From: a virus
Virus record (IMG/VR): IMGVR_UViG_3300017991_000051
Span: 1-64,000 of that record
Direction: 5' to 3' (one strand)
Length of the DNA: 64,000 nucleotides
The notes beneath the pieces were generated by a model. That model made no database searches. It was given only the letters and a program-made list of their open reading frames with translations, and had not been told where the DNA came from. Position 1 is the stretch's first letter. Every line of letters starts with the position of its first letter. The position numbers and the translations under genes are program-made. This document shows, piece after piece, positions 40,822-46,934 of this stretch.

Positions 40822-40871
40822 GTCCAATATCCTGTTATCAGGCAAAATCGCCTGTCAATCAGTGGTTGGGC
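40822..40871 (+). other. attC site L (tentative, 50 bases)
   Basis: Right end GTTGGGC is perfect; left end GTCCAAT has T instead of the final C. ATCAGGC/GCCTGTC arms. Confidence 0.5.
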
Positions 40872-41065
40872 GTATCACTTTCACCGCCTCCCACGAAATG
40901 CGGAATGGTACACCCCGCAAACATCGCCGCCTTTTGCAGAAAGTCCTGCCGACCCTCGGCGGTGTCATCGGGAGGCCACACAAACTTCTCGATGATTTCC
41001 TTGGCCCGCGTCAGTTCCTCGTTCAACTCCGTGATCTTGATCGCTCGTCTGTCTGCCTTGTTCAT
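40859..41065 (-). CDS. cassette protein, 68 aa
   Basis: GAGGAGG four bases before ATG at 41065. Starts MNKADRRAIKITELNEELTR, helical; ends with a Gly-rich tail. Function unknown. Confidence 0.6.
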   Translation of the reverse strand: MNKADRRAIKITELNEELTRAKEIIEKFVWPPDDTAEGRQDFLQKAAMFAGCTIPHFVGGGESDTPNH

Positions 41066-41076
41066 CGGTCCTCCTC

Positions 41077-41134
41077 GCCCAACCAAGGGCTGCAATCTAC
41101 CTCGCTATTCGCTCGGAGCTTGAGCCCCGGCGTT
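41077..41134 (+). other. attC site M
   Basis: Left end GCCCAAC; GGGCTGCAA pairs with TTGAGCCCC; right end CGTT without RRRY. Confidence 0.55.
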
Positions 41135-41365
41135 CTGCGCCATTCGTTTCTTGGCCTCATTCTCAAGCTCAAGCCGTCGTATTTCATTTTCAACCTTCAT
41201 TTCCCAATCAAGCTCTTGCAGATTGTGGGCCTTAATCCATGAATCTACTCGCCGCTTCTTGATCCACTCCGTATAGCGCAGAACAAGGCGCTGGACACTA
41301 CGGCTTGCCCGCAGTTTCCAAACCCGACCCATTCTGCACAGCCATTGCCACAGATTCTCGTGCAT
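41105..41365 (-). CDS. cassette basic helical protein, 86 aa
   Basis: AAGGAGG four bases before ATG at 41365. N-terminus Trp/Arg-rich, then a Lys/Glu heptad helix (VENEIRRLELENEAKKRMAQ). Function unknown. Confidence 0.6.
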   Translation of the reverse strand: MHENLWQWLCRMGRVWKLRASRSVQRLVLRYTEWIKKRRVDSWIKAHNLQELDWEMKVENEIRRLELENEAKKRMAQNAGAQAPSE

Positions 41366-41410
41366 CACGCCTCCTTGTTGTCGGCAAGCCGAGTGTCAGC
41401 TTGCACGTTG
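41282..41410 (+). other. attC site N (129 bases)
   Basis: AACAAGGCGCTGGACACT and CGGCTTGCC pair with GGCAAGCCG and AGTGTCAGCTTGCACGTT. Confidence 0.7.
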
Positions 41411-41424
41411 GAGTAACCAAAACA

Positions 41425-41667
41425 ATGAATAATGAAAATACCTTATGGGAGCAACTTGATGATGCTCTGAAGCGTATCGAGCAACTTGAGCACCAAGTAG
41501 CTACGATCCGGAGGAAGACTAGCGCGAGCATCAATGGGTACGCCCGCGTTCTCCACAAGATCGCCGCCCACTTGGGTCTCAGCCGGTGTTTCACATTTTG
41601 CAGCACGATCGATGTCGGCGATGCTGACAGAGTCGTTATGCGGCATATTACACCTCCTTTAGATTAA
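41425..41667 (+). CDS. cassette coiled-coil protein, 80 aa (paralogue of 42898)
   Basis: Starts MNNENTLWEQLDDALKRIEQ 18 bases after the attC N crossover. Nearly identical to the 42898 gene over its first 38 residues; most base differences there fall at plus-strand third codon positions, so this frame has been under selection. Helical. Function unknown. Confidence 0.65.
   Translation: MNNENTLWEQLDDALKRIEQLEHQVATIRRKTSASINGYARVLHKIAAHLGLSRCFTFCSTIDVGDADRVVMRHITPPLD
41443..41646 (-). CDS. antisense cassette protein, 67 aa
   Basis: AAAGGAGGTG just before ATG at 41646, one of the best ribosome sites in the array, but the frame lies wholly inside the plus gene. Ends LVLKLLDTLQSIIKLLP as does the 42916 frame. 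Confidence 0.4.
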   Translation of the reverse strand: MPHNDSVSIADIDRAAKCETPAETQVGGDLVENAGVPIDARASLPPDRSYLVLKLLDTLQSIIKLLP

Positions 41668-41674
41668 AAAACTC

Positions 41675-41727
41675 CAACAAGGAGCTGAAGGCGACGCGGT
41701 TGCCCGCGCGCCTTAGCTCAACCGTTG
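41675..41727 (+). other. attC site O (53-base family)
   Basis: Loop TTGCC; identical to C. Confidence 0.9.
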
Positions 41728-41736
41728 GAAACCGAT

Positions 41737-41964
41737 ATGAAAAAACAAAACACAAAAGCATTGCTCGACCGCCTAGACGAACTTATCGATCAGTTGCCAA
41801 CCGATGAACAACGCCAGTTCCATGTTCACGCGCTGTGGAATTTGTTGTCTCTGCATGCCATTGCTGATGTGCAACGTAAACTTGCTCTAATGTCAGGCTT
41901 GTTCGGTCTCCTTGGCGTGCTTCTCGGCGCGGCTCTAACATACATAATACAACGGTACAAATGA
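41737..41964 (+). CDS. cassette membrane protein, 75 aa
   Basis: Starts MKKQNTKALLDRLDELIDQL; a helical soluble part then a C-terminal membrane segment (LMSGLFGLLGVLLGAALTYI). Tail-anchored topology likely. The attC end GTTGGAAACC acts as a poor ribosome site. Confidence 0.6.
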   Translation: MKKQNTKALLDRLDELIDQLPTDEQRQFHVHALWNLLSLHAIADVQRKLALMSGLFGLLGVLLGAALTYIIQRYK

Positions 41965-42016
41965 CCAAGCCGGTAACAATACCAATACAGCCACCGATAA
42001 TTCCATGGGATATCAT
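41783..42016 (-). CDS. antisense cassette membrane protein, 77 aa
   Basis: GGAGG five bases before ATG at 42016; MISHGIIGGCIGIVTGLVIC begins with a membrane segment, of which 18 residues lie outside the plus gene. The rest overlaps it. Confidence 0.4.
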   Translation of the reverse strand: MISHGIIGGCIGIVTGLVICTVVLCMLEPRREARQGDRTSLTLEQVYVAHQQWHAETTNSTAREHGTGVVHRLATDR

Positions 42017-42038
42017 AAACACCTCCTCTAATTGTTTC

Positions 42039-42091
42039 CAACAAGGAGCTGAAGGCGACGCGGTAGATCGCGCGCCTTAGCTCAACCGTTG
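42039..42091 (+). other. attC site P (53-base family)
   Basis: Loop TAGAT. Confidence 0.9.
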
Positions 42092-42097
42092 TGAAAT

Positions 42098-42316
42098 ATG
42101 ATTATTCAAGTACCTAACTCATTACGTCGTCGGTTTGTTGCGGGCTGCCGAACGCTCGGGCTCGATCCGAGTCTAAGCGTTGATCTATCGAAAGATCAGT
42201 TGCCCGAGTATCATGTACAGACAGAGACCCCGGAACAGCGGGCGGGTTTGCATCGTCTCTGCGCAGCCTTATCGCTCTCGCAAGAACAACTGCCGCCGCA
42301 TGCCGAAGAGACGTGA
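42098..42316 (+). CDS. cassette protein, 72 aa
   Basis: ATG ten bases after the crossover, no clear ribosome site. Starts MIIQVPNSLRRRFVAGCRTL; HRLCAALSLS near the end recalls QQLCAAQGVR in the 43545 protein, so the two may be distant paralogues. Confidence 0.5.
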   Translation: MIIQVPNSLRRRFVAGCRTLGLDPSLSVDLSKDQLPEYHVQTETPEQRAGLHRLCAALSLSQEQLPPHAEET

Positions 42317-42461
42317 GTAGAAATATGTCGTCAGGTTCAACGTATTTGCGAAGCTCGGGTTTTATCTCAAGCACACCCATGTCAAAATATGCGTACTCTC
42401 CGTCTTTGTTTATCAATGAGCCCGGTACTCTATCGTTCAAAAATTCCAATATATCGATCAT
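42114..42461 (-). CDS. cassette protein, 115 aa
   Basis: GGAGG five bases before ATG at 42461. Starts MIDILEFLNDRVPGSLINKD; the first 48 residues are outside the plus gene and look like a normal globular protein. The remainder overlaps it. Confidence 0.55.
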   Translation of the reverse strand: MIDILEFLNDRVPGSLINKDGEYAYFDMGVLEIKPELRKYVEPDDIFLLTSLRHAAAVVLARAIRLRRDDANPPAVPGSLSVHDTRATDLSIDQRLDSDRARAFGSPQQTDDVMS

Positions 42462-42476
42462 GTATACCTCCATTCA

Positions 42477-42531
42477 CAACAAACGGCTGGAGCTTACCGG
42501 CTAAGGCGCCGGAAGCTCAGCCGCATCGTTG
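42477..42531 (+). other. attC site Q (second family)
   Basis: AACAAACGGCTGGAGCTTaCCGGC pairs with GCCGGAAGCTCAGCCGCATCGTT (arms at 42478-42501 and 42508-42530). Confidence 0.85.
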
Positions 42532-42809
42532 GACTTAAGATAGGAACACAGTTCATGAACGAAGTTATTCAACAGATCAAGGAGCACTTCGCCGCTGGGG
42601 CCTCCTCCGTGACTCTCGTCTACTCCGACCGCACTGTGTTCATACACGCTCTTCCGCGGAATCCGAGTCCGGAGCAGACCTACGCCTATCGCGCGTTCTG
42701 TTCTCGAATCGAAAAAGATCTCGATACTCTCCATGTTATTGACGTCCGGCAAGGAGTTTGGCTCCGCCAGTACGACACCGTTTCCGGAAAATTCAGTCTT
42801 GTCCGCCAT
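42501..42809 (-). CDS. antisense cassette protein, 102 aa
   Basis: AGGAGG eight bases before ATG at 42809. Starts MADKTEFSGNGVVLAEPNSL; the stop lies in attC Q. Completely covers the plus gene. Confidence 0.45.
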   Translation of the reverse strand: MADKTEFSGNGVVLAEPNSLPDVNNMESIEIFFDSRTERAIGVGLLRTRIPRKSVYEHSAVGVDESHGGGPSGEVLLDLLNNFVHELCSYLKSNDAAELPAP

Positions 42810-42815
42810 GATTAA
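42555..42815 (+). CDS. cassette protein, 86 aa
   Basis: AGGA nine bases before ATG. Starts MNEVIQQIKEHFAAGASSVT; C-rich third codon positions like other genes here. Function unknown. Confidence 0.55.
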   Translation: MNEVIQQIKEHFAAGASSVTLVYSDRTVFIHALPRNPSPEQTYAYRAFCSRIEKDLDTLHVIDVRQGVWLRQYDTVSGKFSLVRHD

Positions 42816-42830
42816 AACCTCCTGATTGTC

Positions 42831-42883
42831 CAACAAGGAGCTGAAGGCGACGCGGTAAACCGCGCGCCTTAGCTCAACCGTTG
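42831..42883 (+). other. attC site R (53-base family)
   Basis: Loop TAAAC; identical to B. Confidence 0.9.
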
Positions 42884-42897
42884 GAGTAACCAAAACA

Positions 42898-43143
42898 ATG
42901 AATAATGAAAATACCTTATGGGAGCAACTTGATGATGCTCTGAAGCGTATCGAGCAGCTTGAGCACCAGGTTGAAACGATCCGAAGAGAGACCAATACGG
43001 TCATTAACGGATACGCCCGCGTGCTCCACCACATCACCACCCTTCTTAAAATCAGGGATGACGTTGTGCTTTGCGACACTACCGACGTCGGTAGTGAGAA
43101 CGTGATCATGCGTCGTGCCCATAATAAACCTCCACTAGATTAA
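42898..43143 (+). CDS. cassette coiled-coil protein, 81 aa (paralogue of 41425)
   Basis: Starts MNNENTLWEQLDDALKRIEQ and ends KPPLD like its partner (TPPLD). Between the copies CAA/CAG, GTA/GTT, CGG/CGA, AGG/AGA, ACT/ACC, ATC/ATT and AAT/AAC are silent changes in this frame. Confidence 0.65.
   Translation: MNNENTLWEQLDDALKRIEQLEHQVETIRRETNTVINGYARVLHHITTLLKIRDDVVLCDTTDVGSENVIMRRAHNKPPLD
42916..43122 (-). CDS. antisense cassette protein, 68 aa
   Basis: GGAGG six bases before ATG at 43122. Ends LVLKLLDTLQSIIKLLP. Wholly inside the plus gene. Confidence 0.4.
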   Translation of the reverse strand: MGTTHDHVLTTDVGSVAKHNVIPDFKKGGDVVEHAGVSVNDRIGLSSDRFNLVLKLLDTLQSIIKLLP

Positions 43144-43152
43144 AGAAGACTC

Positions 43153-43204
43153 CAACAAGGAGCTGAAGGCGACGCGGTAGACCGCGCGCCTTAGCTCAAC
43201 CGTT
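43153..43204 (+). other. attC site S (53-base family)
   Basis: Loop TAGAC; right end CCGTTC. Confidence 0.9.
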
Positions 43205-43225
43205 CGCAAATAGAAAGGAAACGTA

Positions 43226-43480
43226 ATGACTCCAGACCAGCAAGCCGATCTTGAAGGACGTCTCCTCATGCTGGAAGCGCTCGTTCAGATGTTTCTGGTG
43301 GAACATCTTCGCCGAGCGCCTGATATCGTATCGGATGCGGGAGCGCTGACCACCGACTGCCTGAAGTCGTTTGCTTCTGCGCCCCCTCCAGTTTCTGAGC
43401 GAGCTGCCGCAAGATTGCGGCAACTGCTTGACGCAAGTATCGCATGCGCATCTGTACTTCCTCCTTTTCCTTTGTATTGA
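43226..43480 (+). CDS. cassette protein, 84 aa
   Basis: AAAGGA seven bases before ATG. Starts MTPDQQADLEGRLLMLEALV; helical. Function unknown. Confidence 0.55.
   Translation: MTPDQQADLEGRLLMLEALVQMFLVEHLRRAPDIVSDAGALTTDCLKSFASAPPPVSERAAARLRQLLDASIACASVLPPFPLY
43266..43451 (-). CDS. antisense cassette protein, 61 aa
   Basis: AAGGAGG eight bases before ATG at 43451. Starts MRMRYLRQAVAAILRQLAQK, basic amphipathic helix. Inside the plus gene. Confidence 0.4.
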   Translation of the reverse strand: MRMRYLRQAVAAILRQLAQKLEGAQKQTTSGSRWSALPHPIRYQALGEDVPPETSERALPA

Positions 43481-43487
43481 TGTTGCG

Positions 43488-43539
43488 AACAAGGAGCTGA
43501 AGGCGACGCGGTTGCCCGCGCGCCTTAGCTCAACCGTTG
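43488..43539 (+). other. attC site T (53-base family)
   Basis: Loop TTGCC; left base G instead of C. Confidence 0.9.
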
Positions 43540-43542
43540 GCA

Positions 43543-43896
43543 TTATGATTGTAGATCTATCCAATCTTCCTCAATCCACGCTTGTCGCGCTAACGCAAGC
43601 CAGTCGCGAGTGCGGATTGACCGTTTCGAGTTCAGCTCCGGTATCTCCACTGGGCCCGACCAGCCTACGGATATATCTTGATCGGACTGAACTTCCGATG
43701 TTACAGCAGCTTTGCGCCGCACAAGGCGTTCGGCTAAATCCTTGGCCACATCTGCCAGACGCTTTGCAAGCCACTTAGTATCCTCAAGCTCCAACGGCTG
43801 ATACGCCGCACGGACCGCCATCGCCCCAAAAACGATGCAGCGGTCATCAACAACTACGTCGATTAGCGGATGAAGAACATCTGTAACCTCTATCAT
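43543..43896 (-). CDS. cassette protein, 117 aa
   Basis: AAGGAG before ATG at 43896. Starts MIEVTDVLHPLIDVVVDDRC; about 40 residues are outside the plus gene. A helical stretch (KWLAKRLADVAKDLAERLVR) follows. Function unknown. Confidence 0.6.
   Translation of the reverse strand: MIEVTDVLHPLIDVVVDDRCIVFGAMAVRAAYQPLELEDTKWLAKRLADVAKDLAERLVRRKAAVTSEVQSDQDISVGWSGPVEIPELNSKRSIRTRDWLALARQAWIEEDWIDLQS
43545..43778 (+). CDS. cassette protein, 77 aa
   Basis: ATG nine bases after the crossover. Starts MIVDLSNLPQSTLVALTQAS. Opposite the 43543 gene. Possible distant paralogue of the 42098 protein. Confidence 0.5.
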   Translation: MIVDLSNLPQSTLVALTQASRECGLTVSSSAPVSPLGPTSLRIYLDRTELPMLQQLCAAQGVRLNPWPHLPDALQAT

Positions 43897-43916
43897 GATA
43901 TTGACTCCTTACATGC

Positions 43917-43970
43917 CAACAATCGGCTGGAGCTTACCGGCTATGGCGCCGGAAGCTCAGCCGCAACGTT
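43917..43970 (+). other. attC site U (second family, array edge)
   Basis: Same sequence as Q except for a few bases (AATCGG, TATGG, CAACGTT). Right boundary of the array. Confidence 0.85.
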
Positions 43971-44130
43971 ACGCAGGCCAACACTTGAACCCAGCAGGAA
44001 GGCGCCGTACGCCTTCCCACTCTCGGGCCCACTTCCTCGCGCCCGCCTCGTCAACGGGCTCCTCGAACTCGACAGGCCCCAGCGCATACGCGTCACGGGG
44101 AAACTTTACATACCATCTCTTCGCTATCAT
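43969..44130 (-). CDS. small protein at array edge, 53 aa
   Basis: ATG at 44130 with GAGG seven bases upstream; the stop TAA overlaps the GTT of attC U. Starts MIAKRWYVKFPRDAYALGPV. It contains a GGAAGGCG/CGCCTTCC hairpin. Function unknown. Confidence 0.6.
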   Translation of the reverse strand: MIAKRWYVKFPRDAYALGPVEFEEPVDEAGARKWAREWEGVRRLPAGFKCWPA

Positions 44131-44134
44131 GACC

Positions 44135-44812
44135 TTACCTCACTACAAATCCTGTTGTGTCCCTTCGTGCATCCCCCTTCGCGCTCAATCCCACCACCGC
44201 CGGCGATGGATCGAGAAAGCGTAGATCACTGTCGTCACCCGTGAGTACGGGGTAACCCCAGTGGGTTTGCGGAATCTTCTCGAATATGACTGCTACGTTG
44301 TGCCCGGCCGCGAGGGTGCGCTTGCACGCCGCCTCGTTACATATGCCCCGACTGAGCAACAGGTAGTAGTTAGGACGCTTCACCGTCCGCACCCGCCTCG
44401 ATGAACGGGTGTAGTCGTAGAACTGGACCGATGGAAACCGCGCCATGATATTGCCGAACTCCGGCGAATACCACGGGATATCGCTCGTGCCATTCAGACG
44501 CACGGCCGGGCCCATACCCTGCCGGTACGCTTTCCTGACGAGCGCAGCGATATCGTCGCACAGCTGATCGATGAATCCCCCACGATCATCGAACAACCAG
44601 CGCGTCTTCCTGATCCTCGATTCCTTTACGCTATCAAACTGTCCTCGACCTGCCGTGTACAGGCAAGCCCTGCGACAGCCTCTGTCCGCGAATGGGCAGA
44701 CGTTATACTTTCGTCCTGCGTTTGTTGCCGACGCTAAGTGAAGAATTCCCGTGAGCCACCCCTTCTTCTCACCCTTCCGGGTCTTAGCGTTCGACGTCGT
44801 CAGTAATCTCAT
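44135..44812 (-). CDS. phage gp88-like protein
   Basis: 225 aa. MRLLTTSNAKTRKGEKKGWL, CPFADRGCRRACLYTAGRG, SRIRKTRW, VRLNGTSDIPW and DYTRSSRR in this order fit the phage 'gene product 88' family. Its Cys cluster suggests a metal site. Role not established. ATG at 44812 has only GGGA upstream; the 44826 motif precedes it. Confidence 0.7.
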   Translation of the reverse strand: MRLLTTSNAKTRKGEKKGWLTGILHLASATNAGRKYNVCPFADRGCRRACLYTAGRGQFDSVKESRIRKTRWLFDDRGGFIDQLCDDIAALVRKAYRQGMGPAVRLNGTSDIPWYSPEFGNIMARFPSVQFYDYTRSSRRVRTVKRPNYYLLLSRGICNEAACKRTLAAGHNVAVIFEKIPQTHWGYPVLTGDDSDLRFLDPSPAVVGLSAKGDARRDTTGFVVR

Positions 44813-44825
44813 TGTGTGTCCCAAT

Positions 44826-44850
44826 TTTGTATTACGATACAAACTCTTTA
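44826..44850 (-). promoter_or_regulatory. TTTGTA...TACAAA motif, copy 2
   Basis: TTTGTAT-TACG-ATACAAA followed by CTCTT (plus-strand reading); see 17961. Confidence 0.35.
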
Positions 44851-45099
44851 TCAGAGTAAACCTAGTTCATCGACCAGCTCACCGAACGTGGGAGCCGGCT
44901 CGTCCAACGCTTCTTCGACGGCTTCCTTGCCGCCCTCTATCTGCTCCGGAGCATAAACGTCCCATGTCTCCACGTGGACGCCTCCCATCTCCGTTCGTTC
45001 TTTGCGGCAGAATACGCGACCGTCCGCCGTCCATCTCAGGGGCGTCACGGACACATTACCTTTCGCAAGCGTCACCTTCGGATCGTCGTCAGTGTACAT
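44851..45099 (-). CDS. hypothetical protein, 82 aa
   Basis: GGGGG before ATG at 45099. Beta-rich N-terminus with CRKERTEMGG, acidic helical C-terminus. Function unknown. Confidence 0.6.
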   Translation of the reverse strand: MYTDDDPKVTLAKGNVSVTPLRWTADGRVFCRKERTEMGGVHVETWDVYAPEQIEGGKEAVEEALDEPAPTFGELVDELGLL

Positions 45100-45112
45100 T
45101 ACGCGCCCCCAT

Positions 45113-45154
45113 AAAGAAAACGCCCAGCGAGTCCCCCCGCTGGGCGTCGTTAAC
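45113..45154 (-). terminator. Rho-independent terminator
   Basis: ACGCCCAGCG-loop-CGCTGGGCGT followed by TTTCTTT. It separates the replication genes from the cassette array, so the array should have its own upstream promoter or rely on read-through. Confidence 0.85.
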
Positions 45155-45174
45155 TGCTATCATGGTCGCGGCTA

Positions 45175-45939
45175 CTACCGCTTCTTGCCCTTCTTGGGCT
45201 TCGGCGGTTTGACAACCTCCGCTACGCGCTCGAACGCTTCCTTCGCAAGGTCCCGCTGCGTGTTCCACGTGCCGACGAGAGACTCGAACGCGCTGTTACC
45301 GGCGTCGAAATGCTCGTACGCCCGCTTCATCCGGTCCGGATCATCGCCGTAGCAGATGGTCTCAACATACCTGCCGATGGCCTTCAGCTTCTGCTCGAAC
45401 AGCAGAATAAGGTTCTCCGAGTTCTTCACCACGCGGACGGCCTGCGACATGTTCTTCGCATCCTGATCCACCTCCGCGGGCTTCCCGGATCCCAGCCGCT
45501 TGGCCAACGCGTCCTTGACATCGAACGCCGCCGGCTTCTGCATGCTCTTGACCGCCTCCTCGAGGATGGCATTGCGCACCTCGGGCGTGACGTTCTTGCT
45601 GCATAGCAACAGCGCCTTACGAAGCGACAGCGTCGCCTCCTGCGCCATCTGCAGCTGCTTCTCCGTGAAGTTCTTCTTGATCGACTGCGCGTCGTACAGG
45701 GATTCCTTACCGAGCCGGATCTTGCCGGCCTCGAACAGGTCCTGCGAGAACTTCTCCACGCTCTGCTTGCCGTACTTGTCGTGCTGGGACGTCAGCTCCT
45801 CGACCTTCGCACCCAGGTTCCAATAGAACTCGAGCGACCGGCTGTAGAACTGGCGGGCCATTACCACCGTCTCACCAACCAACTGTTTGTAGTTGACCGA
45901 CGGAGACTGATTCCTTCTCTTCGCTACTGCTTTACTCAT
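45175..45939 (-). CDS. hypothetical helical protein, 254 aa
   Basis: ATG at 45939 follows GAGGAGAGG. Residues 16-110 (VVMARQFYSRSLEFYWNLGA, then KYGKQSVEKF) loosely resemble the DUF1016/YhcG N-terminal domain, a helical DNA-binding module; a Lys-rich tail (PPKPKKGKKR) ends it. Tentative. Confidence 0.55.
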   Translation of the reverse strand: MSKAVAKRRNQSPSVNYKQLVGETVVMARQFYSRSLEFYWNLGAKVEELTSQHDKYGKQSVEKFSQDLFEAGKIRLGKESLYDAQSIKKNFTEKQLQMAQEATLSLRKALLLCSKNVTPEVRNAILEEAVKSMQKPAAFDVKDALAKRLGSGKPAEVDQDAKNMSQAVRVVKNSENLILLFEQKLKAIGRYVETICYGDDPDRMKRAYEHFDAGNSAFESLVGTWNTQRDLAKEAFERVAEVVKPPKPKKGKKR

Positions 45940-45952
45940 GTGTTCCTCTCCT

Positions 45953-46408
45953 CTAGTCCAACGGCCGCGCCTGCAACACGTGATTTTTACGTGTGCGCAT
46001 GTCGCGGAACAAGCCGCCGAATACGTTGACCATCTTGATTCTCGCCTCAATGTTGAGCAGGCTATGTGCCGTACGTCGCGATTCCAGCGACATGCCGGAG
46101 GCGTCAGCTTCCATCAGGATGCGCCGTTCCTCCGGGCTGAGTCCGTCCTGCAAGACGTTCTCGATGTCCTTCGAGCACATCACGCCCAATACCGTCTTGA
46201 GATTCATCACCAACCGAATGACGGGTGATGCGTTAGCCAATTTCTTGAATAGCCCATACGTGGGCTGTGAAAGCCGCCGTTCCAACACCTCCGCCAACAA
46301 TCTCTCCAGACGGGGTGCAGTGGTCGCAATCTGTTCCAACCGCTCTATCGGCTGTTGCATACCCAGGTCGGGCTTAGGCTTGGAAAAACCTTTACCTTTG
46401 CTGCCCAT
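45953..46408 (-). CDS. hypothetical protein, 151 aa
   Basis: AAGGAGG before ATG at 46408. Basic N-terminal tail and helical body. No motif recognised; lies with RecA-linked genes. Confidence 0.6.
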   Translation of the reverse strand: MGSKGKGFSKPKPDLGMQQPIERLEQIATTAPRLERLLAEVLERRLSQPTYGLFKKLANASPVIRLVMNLKTVLGVMCSKDIENVLQDGLSPEERRILMEADASGMSLESRRTAHSLLNIEARIKMVNVFGGLFRDMRTRKNHVLQARPLD

Positions 46409-46934
46409 AACATACCTCCTTGCTCAGCCTCCAATCGAATGCACGCTTCAGCATCGCAACGAACCCGGTTAGCGGGTCTACTACGTACTCGTCTCCCGGC
46501 AACTCCACGCGCCAGTACGGCTCCTCCTTACACAGGTATGCTTCCGTACAGTTGTGGATTACCATCTCCGGCATACCGTCGCCAACGCTGGCGAAGATAA
46601 CGCCGACCAGTCCGTCGGGATAGCTGTCTCGCGCCTCCTCCATCTCGGTGTAGATCCGGCTCTTCTCCGGTTTCTTCATCAGCGCCGTGAACGGAACCTT
46701 CTTCGCGGACTTGTACGATGCGAGCCGAACCGGAAAGTTCGGGCAAGCTTGCACGAACCACGCGAGTCCGAACTCGTCACCAACGAGCTTCTGCAGTCGG
46801 GACGCAAGTCCCGCTTCCTCCTCCAGGCCGCGGAGCAGTATGAGCAGAGCCTTCTGATCAAACCGCTCCTGCTTCTGCCTGAAGTCGCTCTTCTTCTGCA
46901 GGCCGAGGAATGTCTCCATCTCCGGATCATGCAT
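46392..46934 (-). CDS. hypothetical protein, 180 aa
   Basis: Overlaps the RecA stop. Helical N-terminus then beta-rich region with PEMVIHNCTEAYL and WRVELPGDEYVVDPLTG. No family recognised. Confidence 0.6.
   Translation of the reverse strand: MHDPEMETFLGLQKKSDFRQKQERFDQKALLILLRGLEEEAGLASRLQKLVGDEFGLAWFVQACPNFPVRLASYKSAKKVPFTALMKKPEKSRIYTEMEEARDSYPDGLVGVIFASVGDGMPEMVIHNCTEAYLCKEEPYWRVELPGDEYVVDPLTGFVAMLKRAFDWRLSKEVCYGQQR

Larger units (their letters stand above)
37096..43970 (+). mobile_element. integron-type gene-cassette array in a phage genome
   Basis: About 21 attC-like sites (A-U below) bound 20 small cassettes in 6.9 kb. Eight sites share one 53-base sequence with only loop changes, two share a second sequence, and the others are diverse and up to about 147 bases long. 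Each has the RYYYAAC...GTTRRRY ends (strict or relaxed), imperfect inverted arms with extra unpaired bases, and AACAA on the left with CGTT on the right, as in class 1 integron cassettes. That fixes attC orientation as plus. Cassette genes occur on both strands; a minus-strand gene with a strong ribosome site is present in every cassette. No integron integrase (IntI) or attI site is seen in the window. Confidence 0.88.

Noticed and set aside
40830-40860. TTGACA promoter on the minus strand within attC site L
   Set aside because: No acceptable -10 box at the right distance; the sequence is explained by the attC arms.
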